Positions 1 through 7,572 of a stretch of 35,546 nt of DNA are shown here, in pieces. The DNA comes from Zavarzinella formosa DSM 19928 (GTDB lineage: Bacteria > Planctomycetota > Planctomycetia > Gemmatales > Gemmataceae): positions 808,142-843,687 of the forward strand of contig NZ_JH636440.1 of assembly GCF_000255705.1 (NCBI RefSeq), read 5' to 3'. The stretch's first letter is position 1, and each line of letters opens with the position of its first letter. The notes under the pieces were generated by a model. The model was not told the DNA's origin and did no database searches. It saw only the letters and a program-made list of their open reading frames with translations. The position numbers and the translations under genes were made by a program.

Positions 1-2
1 AA

Positions 3-374
3 GGGGAACGCGCCCGGCTGGAAGAAGCCCTGCGGATCAACCAACCGCTGGCGACGGCGTATTACATGAAAGAAGAGTTTCGCCACTTCTGGGAGCAGGG
101 GAGCCCGAAAGACGCCGCCCGGTTTCTGGACGACTGGTGTCGGCGGGCCGAGGCGTCCAAGCTGTCGGTGTTGCAGAAGATGGCGAGTTCTTTCCAGATG
201 CACCGGACCGGCCTGCTGAACTACCATCGCTGTCCGATTTCGACCGGCCCCCTCGAAGGGGTGAACAACAAAATCAAGACCCTGCAACGACAGGCCTATG
301 GCTACCGTGACCAAGAATTCTTCCACCTTCGCATTTACTCAATCCATCGAGCCAAGTACGAACTTCTCGGATGA
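3..374 (+). CDS. ISL3-family transposase, C-terminal fragment
   Basis: The reading frame is open from base 3 and ends with TGA at 372-374, so only the C-terminal ~123 residues are inside the window. The tail matches what I know of the ISL3 DDE transposase C-terminus: a Phe-Trp-Glu-Gln stretch, an Asp-Asp-Trp motif, then PISTGPLEGVNNKIKTLQRQ followed by AYGYRDQEFF, which in the family carries the last catalytic Glu in the PLEG-N-KIK block. An ATG at 66 is in frame but lies inside the conserved region, so it is not the true start. The right terminal inverted repeat of the insertion sequence was not identified. Whether the gene is intact upstream cannot be judged. It is convergent with the caspase gene. 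Confidence 0.85.
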   Translation, partial: GERARLEEALRINQPLATAYYMKEEFRHFWEQGSPKDAARFLDDWCRRAEASKLSVLQKMASSFQMHRTGLLNYHRCPISTGPLEGVNNKIKTLQRQAYGYRDQEFFHLRIYSIHRAKYELLG

Positions 375-504
375 GCCCTTTTTTCTTTCCTTTGCTTGCT
401 GCTTCCGATCTGTTTGTCTTCTTTGTGAAACTTTGTGTGATCTTTGAGTCTTTGTGGTTAGTGTCTTTCCTTCTCTTTGCTTTTCTGCCTCTTTCCTTCT
501 CCTT
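375..504. other. Pyrimidine-rich convergent gap
   Basis: This gap lies between the convergent transposase and caspase genes. It is strongly T/C-rich on the plus strand and contains repeated CTTTGTG-like words (CTTTGTGAAACTTTGTGTG near 421, then CTTTGAGTCTTTGTGG). Word repeats of this kind are common in planctomycete intergenic DNA. I see no hairpin terminator or coding frame in it. Confidence 0.4.
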
Positions 505-3500
505 TTACTTCTTGTCCCCTTGGGCAATCACAAATCGTGGCAGGTCCAGCGGGAATGACCTTGGTTGTTGCCGGGTGGGGACGGTGTTGATTTCCACCAG
601 CATGCTGCGGATGCGGGCGCCGAGGTAGTCGTACAGTTCTTGCGGGTCGAGGCGGTTGTCTTTGGTCTTGCCGGTGTCGGCCAAGTCGAAGTTTTTCGTC
701 AGGGCTTCGATCACGGCCGCCGTGAAGAGGCCGTGGCCGAACTTGTCGTGTTCCAGCGAGCTTTCCTGCTGGTCGCAGGCGGCGATGATCGCCGGGCCCT
801 GGCCGTCGGGGATCAGGTGCCGGATCACGCTGTCAGTGGCTGTCTGGCCGGAGTGGCAGGCGTCCAGTAGCAACAGTTTGCGGGCGGGGCACTCGGCGAG
901 GGCGAGAATCAATTCCTCGTCCGTGATGCCGGTTTCCAGCGGTTTGTTCACATCGAAGCCGCGGCAGCAAAAAATGAACATCTTCGGCGGCTTGCGGCGG
1001 TTTTTTCCCGTTGCGTCCGGCCGGTCGATCCAGTGGCCGTGCCCGGCGAAGAAGATTACGGCCACGTCGTCGCTGGTGGTCCGTGTTTTCAATTGGGCGA
1101 GCTGGCTCAGGATTTCCTTCCGCGTGGCCTCCATTTCGGATAGCACGATGACGCCCTGCTTGCCGTAATACCGCCCTTCCCCGGCTTGGATGAGCCAGGA
1201 CTCCCGCAGTTGATTGGCGTCGTCCTTGGCGTAAAGAAGATCGCCGAATTCTTCCCCGCGCGCGCCGGCCGCCAGGCGGGTGCCTTTGTAGTCGTTGATG
1301 CCCGTCAGCAGGCCCGCGATGTTCGGCCGGTTTGGTTTGCGGTCGTTCATCACCGTGGTTCGCTCGATGGCCCGGCCCCCGGCTTCGTTCACGGAGACGA
1401 CGGTGATTTGATTTTCCCCGCTTCGGAAATCGGCGGCCGGAATTTCAATCTCGGTCGTGTAAACTCGCTTGTCCTGCGGCCAGTCCAGCGTTTTCACGCG
1501 ATGATCGTTCACCCACAGTTCCACGTTTTGCGGCATCAGATCCGGGTTGCTGGAGAACATCTCGATGGAGACGGTCGCCTTGATCCCTTCGTGAGTTACC
1601 TTTTCGTCGGAGAGTTTCAGGCTGATCGGCATCGGCTGCCGGTCGCCGATGGCGGGAGGCATCGGGTTTTCGCCGTATTCATCGACGAGCATCTTCGCCA
1701 CGTCGCGTTGCTGCATCAACTTGAGGACCGCCCGCGGTTGGTGCAACGTCTGCCGGAATAGGTTAGCCTCGTAATACCGGGGTCGGCCGCCGACGATGCT
1801 GAACGGGTCGTTTAGTTGGAAGCCGACCAGCCAGTCTCCGCTCGGGGAGGTGACATATTTGGAACCCCGCCATGTCCACGCGACCCATTCAGTCCAGTTG
1901 TTGTTGGCATCATAGGCCGGGAAGAACCGCCAGAGAGGTCGGTGCCGCACGGTGGAAAGCCCTTGCCGGATTTGCTTCTCGCCCGGTCGTTGCCAGGCGA
2001 GCGTATGCTCGATTCCCGGCGTCGGGTTGTTCAAAGCCTTGATCGTTTCCTCCGGAGAATTGATCAATTGATCCGGGTTGAGCTTCATTGAAAGATGGCG
2101 GCCAAGGCGATCCAACAGGAATGTCGGCCGGTTGTTGGCGAAACGCACGGCCATTTTGATCGTGTCGTTTTCCCGCAATCCCATTTCCCACGCCGGGCCG
2201 CCGAGATCGATTTTGCTCACGATGAGTTCACCGCCTCGGACAATCAACTCGGCCCCGAACCGGCCAGAGGGCCACGGTTTCAGACTCCAACCGGAGACGG
2301 TCTGGTCCCGACCGCCGGTCACGGCCCATGTGCCGTCCTGACTGATGGCGATGGACCGCACTTCCCCGGCGTGCCCGGTGGCCAACAACACTCGCTTGGC
2401 CTTGGTCTCGCTGAGTTCAAACACGCTGAAGCCGTACAAATGCCCGATGGCGACTCGCACCGGCTGCCCGGCTTTCTCCGGGAAGAAGCAGTAACATTGC
2501 GGCGATTGGTCGCGGTCCGGGTCGAGGGCCAGTTCCAGTTCCTTCTGCTCGTTTCCGATTGTTCGGACGGCGAGCCAGATGAAGCGGGACTTCTTGGAGG
2601 GGACAATTTTCCAACCGCCGGCCTCCGTGATGATTTCGTTGAGAGGCGTCGCCGTGGCCGGTTTGCCGAGGTTCATGTCGAACGTGTGCCACGATCCTTT
2701 GCCGAGGGTGTTGATATCTGTCGTTTCGTTGTTCCGCTGGGATTGCCACGCGAAGGATGTGCCGCTTTTGGTGATTCGCACTCCCCACACGCTGCGGCCG
2801 TGGCCCAAGATGCCGCGCTGCCGTTCTGGCTTCTTAATGTCCGCCAGATCCCACACGCCGAGTTCATGATTGTCCCCCCCGGCGACGATCAACCGGCCAT
2901 CGCCCGGATGGAAAGTCATCACCTCGGCATCAACCGTGTGTGGCAGCGTGGCCGCCACCTTGCCAGGGCCGCCGAAAGCATCGGCGAGAATCTGAACCCC
3001 GAGATCGCGGGGCACCAAGAACTCCCCTGGCTTCGGATTGACGGCCACCGCCAAAGCGAGGCGATGATGCGCCGGGTCCGCCGCCGCCGAGCGGTAAAAC
3101 CGCCCTTCCCCGGCGTCGAGATGGAGCATCGACTTCCCTTCCATCGAACAGACGACGGCATATCGTTGCACCATCAGCCCGACGACCCATTGGCCATCGG
3201 CCGTGATCTCGGCCCGCGCCAGCCGGGTGTCCCGTGTGGCGGGTACGTCCGCCGGCAAAGCGGCTTTCGCGTTATAGACGATACTCGCCGAAGGTGTGGC
3301 CGATTCCGGGTTGTCGATGAGCATCACGTCCCCGCTCTCGGCGACGGCGGTGAGTTTTGTCTTGCCTGTGAAGCGCAGGGCCAGCACGCGGTTGAACTCG
3401 CGGCCGGGAATGGATGGAAACTTTGTCAACAGGGTGGCCGGTCCCTGCAAATCCCACCACCAGATATTTCCCTCGGAATCACCGAACACAGCCGCTTTTT

Positions 3501-3951
3501 CCGAGGGCGTGAACGCAGAGGAGAAAATGGCCGTTCGTGGCATTTCCGGCAACGACCCGGCGACGTTGTTGGTTCCCGCGACTTCGCCGTCTTTGTCCAA
3601 CAGCATCACGAGGCCGATTTTCATGCCGAACCCGCCGACCAGAATCCGGCCGTCGGAGGCAAGGGAAAGCGTCTTGATGCCGCCGCGCTGTTCGCGCCAG
3701 CCGGGCCACCGGTAGGTCTTGGTGCGGTCGGTCAGTCCCTGTTCGCCGATCTGCCACGCCCGGATCACCTTGTCGTCCCCGGCGGCGAACAGCCATTTGT
3801 GGGAGGCATCAAACACCAGCACATCGCAAATGCCGGTGCGGCCCCCGGCGTTGACCATCATTTCCGGCTCATCCCGACTGCGCCGGTCTTGGGACGTGAT
3901 CGGCGTGACGGTGTTCAACAGGGCGAGAAGCGTGGGGAGAAGCAGGGACAT
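505..3951 (-). CDS. Secreted WD40 / PDZ-like / caspase (C14) protein
   Basis: This is a 1148-residue protein read from the ATG at 3951. That start gives a clean signal peptide (MSLLLPTLLALLNTVTPITS), while an in-frame start 12 codons upstream would spoil it. The first half contains WD40-like blades ending in Ala-Trp or Val-Trp-Asp motifs (for example VTGGRDQTVSGWSL). A PDZ-like segment (GGPAWEMGLRENDTI) lies near residue 580, then a beta-sandwich-like linker. The last ~260 residues form a peptidase C14 caspase fold with the catalytic pair visible: His971 in AGHGHW and Cys1032 in LLLDACHSG. Such fusions are typical of planctomycetes, and C14 metacaspase-like enzymes usually cleave after basic residues. 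The substrate and biological role are unknown. The signal peptide suggests action outside the cytoplasm. Confidence 0.88.
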   Translation of the reverse strand: MSLLLPTLLALLNTVTPITSQDRRSRDEPEMMVNAGGRTGICDVLVFDASHKWLFAAGDDKVIRAWQIGEQGLTDRTKTYRWPGWREQRGGIKTLSLASDGRILVGGFGMKIGLVMLLDKDGEVAGTNNVAGSLPEMPRTAIFSSAFTPSEKAAVFGDSEGNIWWWDLQGPATLLTKFPSIPGREFNRVLALRFTGKTKLTAVAESGDVMLIDNPESATPSASIVYNAKAALPADVPATRDTRLARAEITADGQWVVGLMVQRYAVVCSMEGKSMLHLDAGEGRFYRSAAADPAHHRLALAVAVNPKPGEFLVPRDLGVQILADAFGGPGKVAATLPHTVDAEVMTFHPGDGRLIVAGGDNHELGVWDLADIKKPERQRGILGHGRSVWGVRITKSGTSFAWQSQRNNETTDINTLGKGSWHTFDMNLGKPATATPLNEIITEAGGWKIVPSKKSRFIWLAVRTIGNEQKELELALDPDRDQSPQCYCFFPEKAGQPVRVAIGHLYGFSVFELSETKAKRVLLATGHAGEVRSIAISQDGTWAVTGGRDQTVSGWSLKPWPSGRFGAELIVRGGELIVSKIDLGGPAWEMGLRENDTIKMAVRFANNRPTFLLDRLGRHLSMKLNPDQLINSPEETIKALNNPTPGIEHTLAWQRPGEKQIRQGLSTVRHRPLWRFFPAYDANNNWTEWVAWTWRGSKYVTSPSGDWLVGFQLNDPFSIVGGRPRYYEANLFRQTLHQPRAVLKLMQQRDVAKMLVDEYGENPMPPAIGDRQPMPISLKLSDEKVTHEGIKATVSIEMFSSNPDLMPQNVELWVNDHRVKTLDWPQDKRVYTTEIEIPAADFRSGENQITVVSVNEAGGRAIERTTVMNDRKPNRPNIAGLLTGINDYKGTRLAAGARGEEFGDLLYAKDDANQLRESWLIQAGEGRYYGKQGVIVLSEMEATRKEILSQLAQLKTRTTSDDVAVIFFAGHGHWIDRPDATGKNRRKPPKMFIFCCRGFDVNKPLETGITDEELILALAECPARKLLLLDACHSGQTATDSVIRHLIPDGQGPAIIAACDQQESSLEHDKFGHGLFTAAVIEALTKNFDLADTGKTKDNRLDPQELYDYLGARIRSMLVEINTVPTRQQPRSFPLDLPRFVIAQGDKK

Positions 3952-4018
3952 GAGATACCCCGGACAAAAATCAGAGCAAGTTCCCAATTAACGTGGCGGC
4001 CAAATCGCCTTGCTTTTC

Positions 4019-4386
4019 CGGTCCAACGGACCGGTTAACATAGCCCAGCCCGTCAGGGCTGGGTGAACGACCCGCCAACGACCCCGGTCTGAAGGACCGG
4101 TTATCTTTGGGTTTTCAGACTTCGCGGCCCTGACGGGCCTTGAACCAATAATCGGTCCTTCAGACGAATGGCGCTTAGTTAAGGGTGTGGGCTGAAATTG
4201 TCTTCAAACTGGGTAATCTGGGAGGGTGTTTTTAGGGCCAAATTGCTTCTCAAATTACCCAATGTGAACCAGTTTTTCATGTCTCACCCTTAACTAAGCG
4301 CCATTCGTCCTTCAGACCGAGGTTTTCTGATGGCTTGTTCACCCAGCCCTGACAGGCTGGGCTATGTTAATCGGTCCGTTGGACCG
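4019..4386. repeat. Large imperfect intergenic palindrome
   Basis: The arms at 4019-4068 and 4337-4386 are inverted copies matching at 48 of 50 positions. Each contains a smaller palindrome built on TAGCCCAGCC/GGCTGGG. Further inward the arms also share CGGTCTGAAGGA (about 4087 and 4308-4320). The structure resembles a dispersed planctomycete intergenic repeat made of two facing units, and it has been split by the MITE-like element at 4165-4307. The spacing to the flanking genes, both read on the minus strand, allows a role as a transcription stop for the sigma-factor gene, but no T-tract is evident. Confidence 0.75.
4165..4307. mobile_element. MITE-like element, 143 bp, with target site duplication
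   Basis: Perfect 23-bp terminal inverted repeats lie at 4165-4187 (CGAATGGCGCTTAGTTAAGG...) and 4285-4307. They are flanked directly by a 9-bp repeat TCCTTCAGA at 4156-4164 and 4308-4316. The interior (~97 bp) is AT-richer than the surroundings, has no credible reading frame and contains a short internal inverted repeat (TGGGTAAT/ATTACCCA). Removing the element and one TCCTTCAGA restores the continuous repeat sequence CGGTCCTTCAGACCGAGG. This is the signature of a non-autonomous transposable element moved by a transposase that makes 9-bp duplications. The partner IS is not in the window, and the ISL3 fragment is an unlikely source because that family typically duplicates 8 bp. Confidence 0.8.
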
Positions 4387-4530
4387 ACAAAATCAACCGC
4401 CTCGACCACGATGCCAATTTGAAATCTGCTGTGGCAAGCCGATGCCAACCGATTTGAAAAGCGTGGTGAACCGGTGCCAGACACAGACGGCTCATTCTGA
4501 AATGCGTTTGCCGACGCCATCCCGGACATT

Positions 4531-5145
4531 CTACTCGAAGGATTCCAGAGTCTCTTGCTCCGAAACGATCACCGACCGGACCCGTTCCAGCACCCGGCGG
4601 ATCTTGCGGTCGTAGGTTCCGAGGGCGGTGGCGATTTCCTCGGTGCTTTGTCCCTGGAGCCGCATGGCGAGAATTTCACGATCCTCGGGGTCCAGTTTGT
4701 TCAGGAAATGATCCAGTTGATCGACAAATGTCAGAACGGTGACGGGGCTAGGTTCCCGGCTCATCACATCGAGAATCTGGTCCCGCGTCGCCGGGGTGGG
4801 GGTGGCCTCCATCGAGGGAGTTCGCCGCCCGGCCCGGTGGTAGGCCACTTGCCGAAGCGTTTTGTGCAGGGTGATACGCACGAGGAGCTTGGAGAGATCA
4901 TCGCCGTCGTTGATCTCAAACTGATCCTTTTTCAGCCGGTCAAAAAAGGTGCGGAAGACCGATTGAACCACGTCTTCCGCGTCGAACCGGCTTTTCATCC
5001 GTTCGCCGATCCGCTGGCGGGCGACGCCGAGCAACCGACCGACGTAACGGTCGAACAACAACCGCGAGGCGGCGTTGTCGCCCGTGCGGCAGCGTTCCAC
5101 CAGTTGTTCGTCCGTCTCGATTTCGTCCGATTCGTCGGCGGGCAC
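4531..5145 (-). CDS. ECF-subfamily RNA polymerase sigma factor
   Basis: This 204-residue sigma-70 family protein belongs to the ECF type. The chosen start is GTG at 5145 because GGAGGG lies 6 nt upstream. The frame stays open much further, but that extension only reads antisense through the kinase gene. Region 2 is visible as FDAEDVVQSVFRTFF, matching the family DAEDxxQ core-binding and -10-recognition helix. Region 4 lies around LDPEDREILAMRLQGQSTEEIATALG, a helix-turn-helix for the -35 element. No anti-sigma factor is adjacent. The gene diverges from a Ser/Thr kinase across 183 bp, an arrangement often seen in planctomycetes where kinases are thought to replace classical anti-sigma control. 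That functional link is inference here. Confidence 0.9.
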   Translation of the reverse strand: MPADESDEIETDEQLVERCRTGDNAASRLLFDRYVGRLLGVARQRIGERMKSRFDAEDVVQSVFRTFFDRLKKDQFEINDGDDLSKLLVRITLHKTLRQVAYHRAGRRTPSMEATPTPATRDQILDVMSREPSPVTVLTFVDQLDHFLNKLDPEDREILAMRLQGQSTEEIATALGTYDRKIRRVLERVRSVIVSEQETLESFE

Positions 5146-5328
5146 GCGAGACCCTCCACGACACGCGAATGATTGGGTTATCTTAAAGTGGTTCGCCGGG
5201 AAACGTCTATGATTTGTTTGCGGTTTTCGGCAAAGGGGCCGGTTTCGCGTCGCGCGGGCGGGTTCGCGCCCCTCGAAATCGGAAACCCGTAAAATGCCAC
5301 ACAAGCCATCGCCCGGAAGCAGAACCTC

Positions 5329-7545
5329 ATGCAACCATCCCGCACGCTCGGCCGACTCACCGATGAGGAATGGCGCGAATTGAACGAGCGGGCCGATCGG
5401 TTCGCGGCCACCGTTCCCGATCATCCCGACACCGATTGGGAGGAGTTGCTCGCCGGCCTCTCGCCGGGGTTGCGATATGCCGTCATCATCGAATTCATCA
5501 AGATCGACATTCAGGAAGGCTGGAACCGGGGACGCAAGCCCGTCCTCACGGATTACCTGTTCCGTTTCCGGGAATTCGACGATCCCAGGCGAATTCCCGC
5601 CCACCTGATTGCCGAGGAAATCCGCATCCGGCGGGCGCATGGCGATGATTTCGATCTTGAGGAATACCTGCAAAAATACCCCGATCACGCCTCCGAGGTC
5701 CGGCAATCGTTGCCTTCGGCTTCGACGCCGCCTGCCTCCGGGACGCTTGTCCAAACATCGTTTCCCGTCATTTCGGCCGCCAACATGAGCCTGCCGAAAA
5801 TCCTCGGCAGTGCCACGGAACTGACGGCCTCCGGCAACTACATGATGGCCGAGGAACTCGGGCGGGGGCAGTTCGGCAAGGTCTACAAAGCGGTGGCCCC
5901 CGGCGGGGTGGATGTGGCGATCAAGGTCATTCCTCGCGCGACCGACGGCAACGAGGCCCGCAAGGAGCGCGGGGCCTTGGAACTGGTGAAAAACCTGCGG
6001 CATCCGCATTTGCTGCCCGTGCTGGCCTATTGGGAAAAGGACAACAACCTTTACATCGTGATGGAACTCGCCGACGGCACCCTCGGCGACCGGCTGAAAT
6101 CGGCCACCCCCGGCAAGAAGACGCCGATGGCCAAGCCCATCTTGGTGAAGTTCATCACGGAGTCAGCCGAGGCCCTTGACTTTTTGCACTCGAAAAAGCT
6201 CCTGCACCGGGACATCAAGCCCGCCAACATCCTGCTGGTGAACGACTTTGCCAAACTCGGAGACTTCGGCCTCGCCCGGCAGCAAAATCTGGTGGCGGCC
6301 ACCGCCGGGACTTTTGCCGGAACCCCCGCGTACATGGCCCCGGAATCATGGGCCGGACGCTTCTGTCCGGCCAGCGACCAGTACAGCCTCGCCCTCACCT
6401 ATGCCGAATTGCGGTTAGGCAAGCGACTGGTGGACGGGGAAGATTTTCTGGCCGTGATGACACAACACCTCGAACAAATCCCGGAGATCCCCGACCTGCC
6501 GCCGCGAGAACAAGCGGCCCTGAAACGCGCCCTCGCCAAGAAGCCGGAGGAACGCTTTCCCACTTGCGTCGATTTTGCAAAAGCCTTGGAGGATGTGGCC
6601 GATGTCGTGGTTTCCCCGCATCCGAAACCGCGGCCGGTGCTGATGGGATTGGCGGTCGCGGCCGTGATCGTCGCCGGGTATTTCAGTTGGCCTTTGATCA
6701 ACGGCAAAACGCCGGAAACTTCCTCGTCATCCGGCCAAAGCGCCCCCACCACACCGGCGACCATCCCGGAGGAGAAAGACCCGGTGGTCCCCGTCATCGA
6801 GAAGAAAAACCCGAAAGTCGAACCGATGTGGATTATCCCGACCAATTTCACAGCCGTCGGGATGGACAAGGCGCGCATCGGCGACAAAGAGTATCCGAAA
6901 ATCATCCAACACGAATTTGAGGACGGGGACGCCGTGCAGTTCCTGCTGATCCAGCCACCGCCGGGAAGCAAAGCCGGCAAGCCATTTTACGTCATGGAAC
7001 ACAAGGCAAGCAATGCCCTGGCGGCCCAATTCAAAAAGGCCCGGCCGGCAGAGATGACGAACACGCAATGGGCGGCCGTGAGCAATCCCGGCCCCGCGAT
7101 GAATCTGCGGATCACCGAGGCGATGGCGCTCGCCAAATGGCTCGGCGGCCGACTCCCGACGCCGGAAGAATGGGATACTTTCGCGGGGTTTTACGAGCCC
7201 AACCGCCCCAACGAGATTTCGGAGAAGGGCAAGCCAGCCATCGGTCTGGCCAACCCCCGCTCGGTCTTCGGCAACGAGGCCGACCGCAATGCCTTGGGAG
7301 TCTGTGACATCGCCGGGAACGGCCGGGAATTCACCAACGGCGTCTTGATGCCGAATGGTTCAAACAGGCCGATTGGCGAGAAGGAAGAAGAGAAGGCCCT
7401 CGTGATCCTTCGCGGCCGGATGCACACCTTGGCGACCCCCCTCACGATGAAGATTCTGGAAGACGAACAGAAAACCCCGCAAACGCTCTACTTCGGCAAA
7501 GCAAGCCCCTTCACGACCTTCCGGGTGATCGTGGATTTGCCTTGA
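5329..7545 (+). CDS. Membrane Ser/Thr protein kinase with C-terminal FGE-like domain
   Basis: This is a 738-residue protein. Residues 1-165 form a planctomycete-type N-terminal region rich in acidic residues. The Hanks kinase domain follows with all key residues: glycine loop GRGQFG (178-183), Lys199 in VAIKVI, catalytic Asp295 in HRDIKPAN, Asp312 in DFG, and an APE-like motif in YMAPESW. One transmembrane helix lies at about 437-457 (VLMGLAVAAVIVAGYFSW). After a Ser/Pro/Thr-rich linker, residues ~500-738 resemble the formylglycine-generating-enzyme/sulfatase-modifying fold (LAKWLGGRLPTPEEWD, then LGVCDIAGNGREFTNG). The kinase should face the cytoplasm and the FGE-like domain the outside, which suggests a sensor role. 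It diverges from the ECF sigma gene. Its stop is 27 nt from the convergent methyltransferase gene. Confidence 0.9.
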   Translation: MQPSRTLGRLTDEEWRELNERADRFAATVPDHPDTDWEELLAGLSPGLRYAVIIEFIKIDIQEGWNRGRKPVLTDYLFRFREFDDPRRIPAHLIAEEIRIRRAHGDDFDLEEYLQKYPDHASEVRQSLPSASTPPASGTLVQTSFPVISAANMSLPKILGSATELTASGNYMMAEELGRGQFGKVYKAVAPGGVDVAIKVIPRATDGNEARKERGALELVKNLRHPHLLPVLAYWEKDNNLYIVMELADGTLGDRLKSATPGKKTPMAKPILVKFITESAEALDFLHSKKLLHRDIKPANILLVNDFAKLGDFGLARQQNLVAATAGTFAGTPAYMAPESWAGRFCPASDQYSLALTYAELRLGKRLVDGEDFLAVMTQHLEQIPEIPDLPPREQAALKRALAKKPEERFPTCVDFAKALEDVADVVVSPHPKPRPVLMGLAVAAVIVAGYFSWPLINGKTPETSSSSGQSAPTTPATIPEEKDPVVPVIEKKNPKVEPMWIIPTNFTAVGMDKARIGDKEYPKIIQHEFEDGDAVQFLLIQPPPGSKAGKPFYVMEHKASNALAAQFKKARPAEMTNTQWAAVSNPGPAMNLRITEAMALAKWLGGRLPTPEEWDTFAGFYEPNRPNEISEKGKPAIGLANPRSVFGNEADRNALGVCDIAGNGREFTNGVLMPNGSNRPIGEKEEEKALVILRGRMHTLATPLTMKILEDEQKTPQTLYFGKASPFTTFRVIVDLP

Positions 7546-7572
7546 ATTGCGAGAACTCTTCTCTTTTGCCTT

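Noticed and set aside
2095-4038. 647-codon plus-strand open frame opposite the caspase gene
   Set aside because: It is antisense to a protein with recognisable WD40 and caspase motifs, lacks any family motif and is rich in His, Arg, Gly and Pro. Long antisense frames are expected from the GC-rich third codon positions.
5146-6009. N-terminal extension of the ECF sigma frame up to 6009
   Set aside because: The added residues are antisense to the kinase gene and have no sigma-factor similarity. A GTG with a good ribosome binding site at 5145 fits the usual ECF length.
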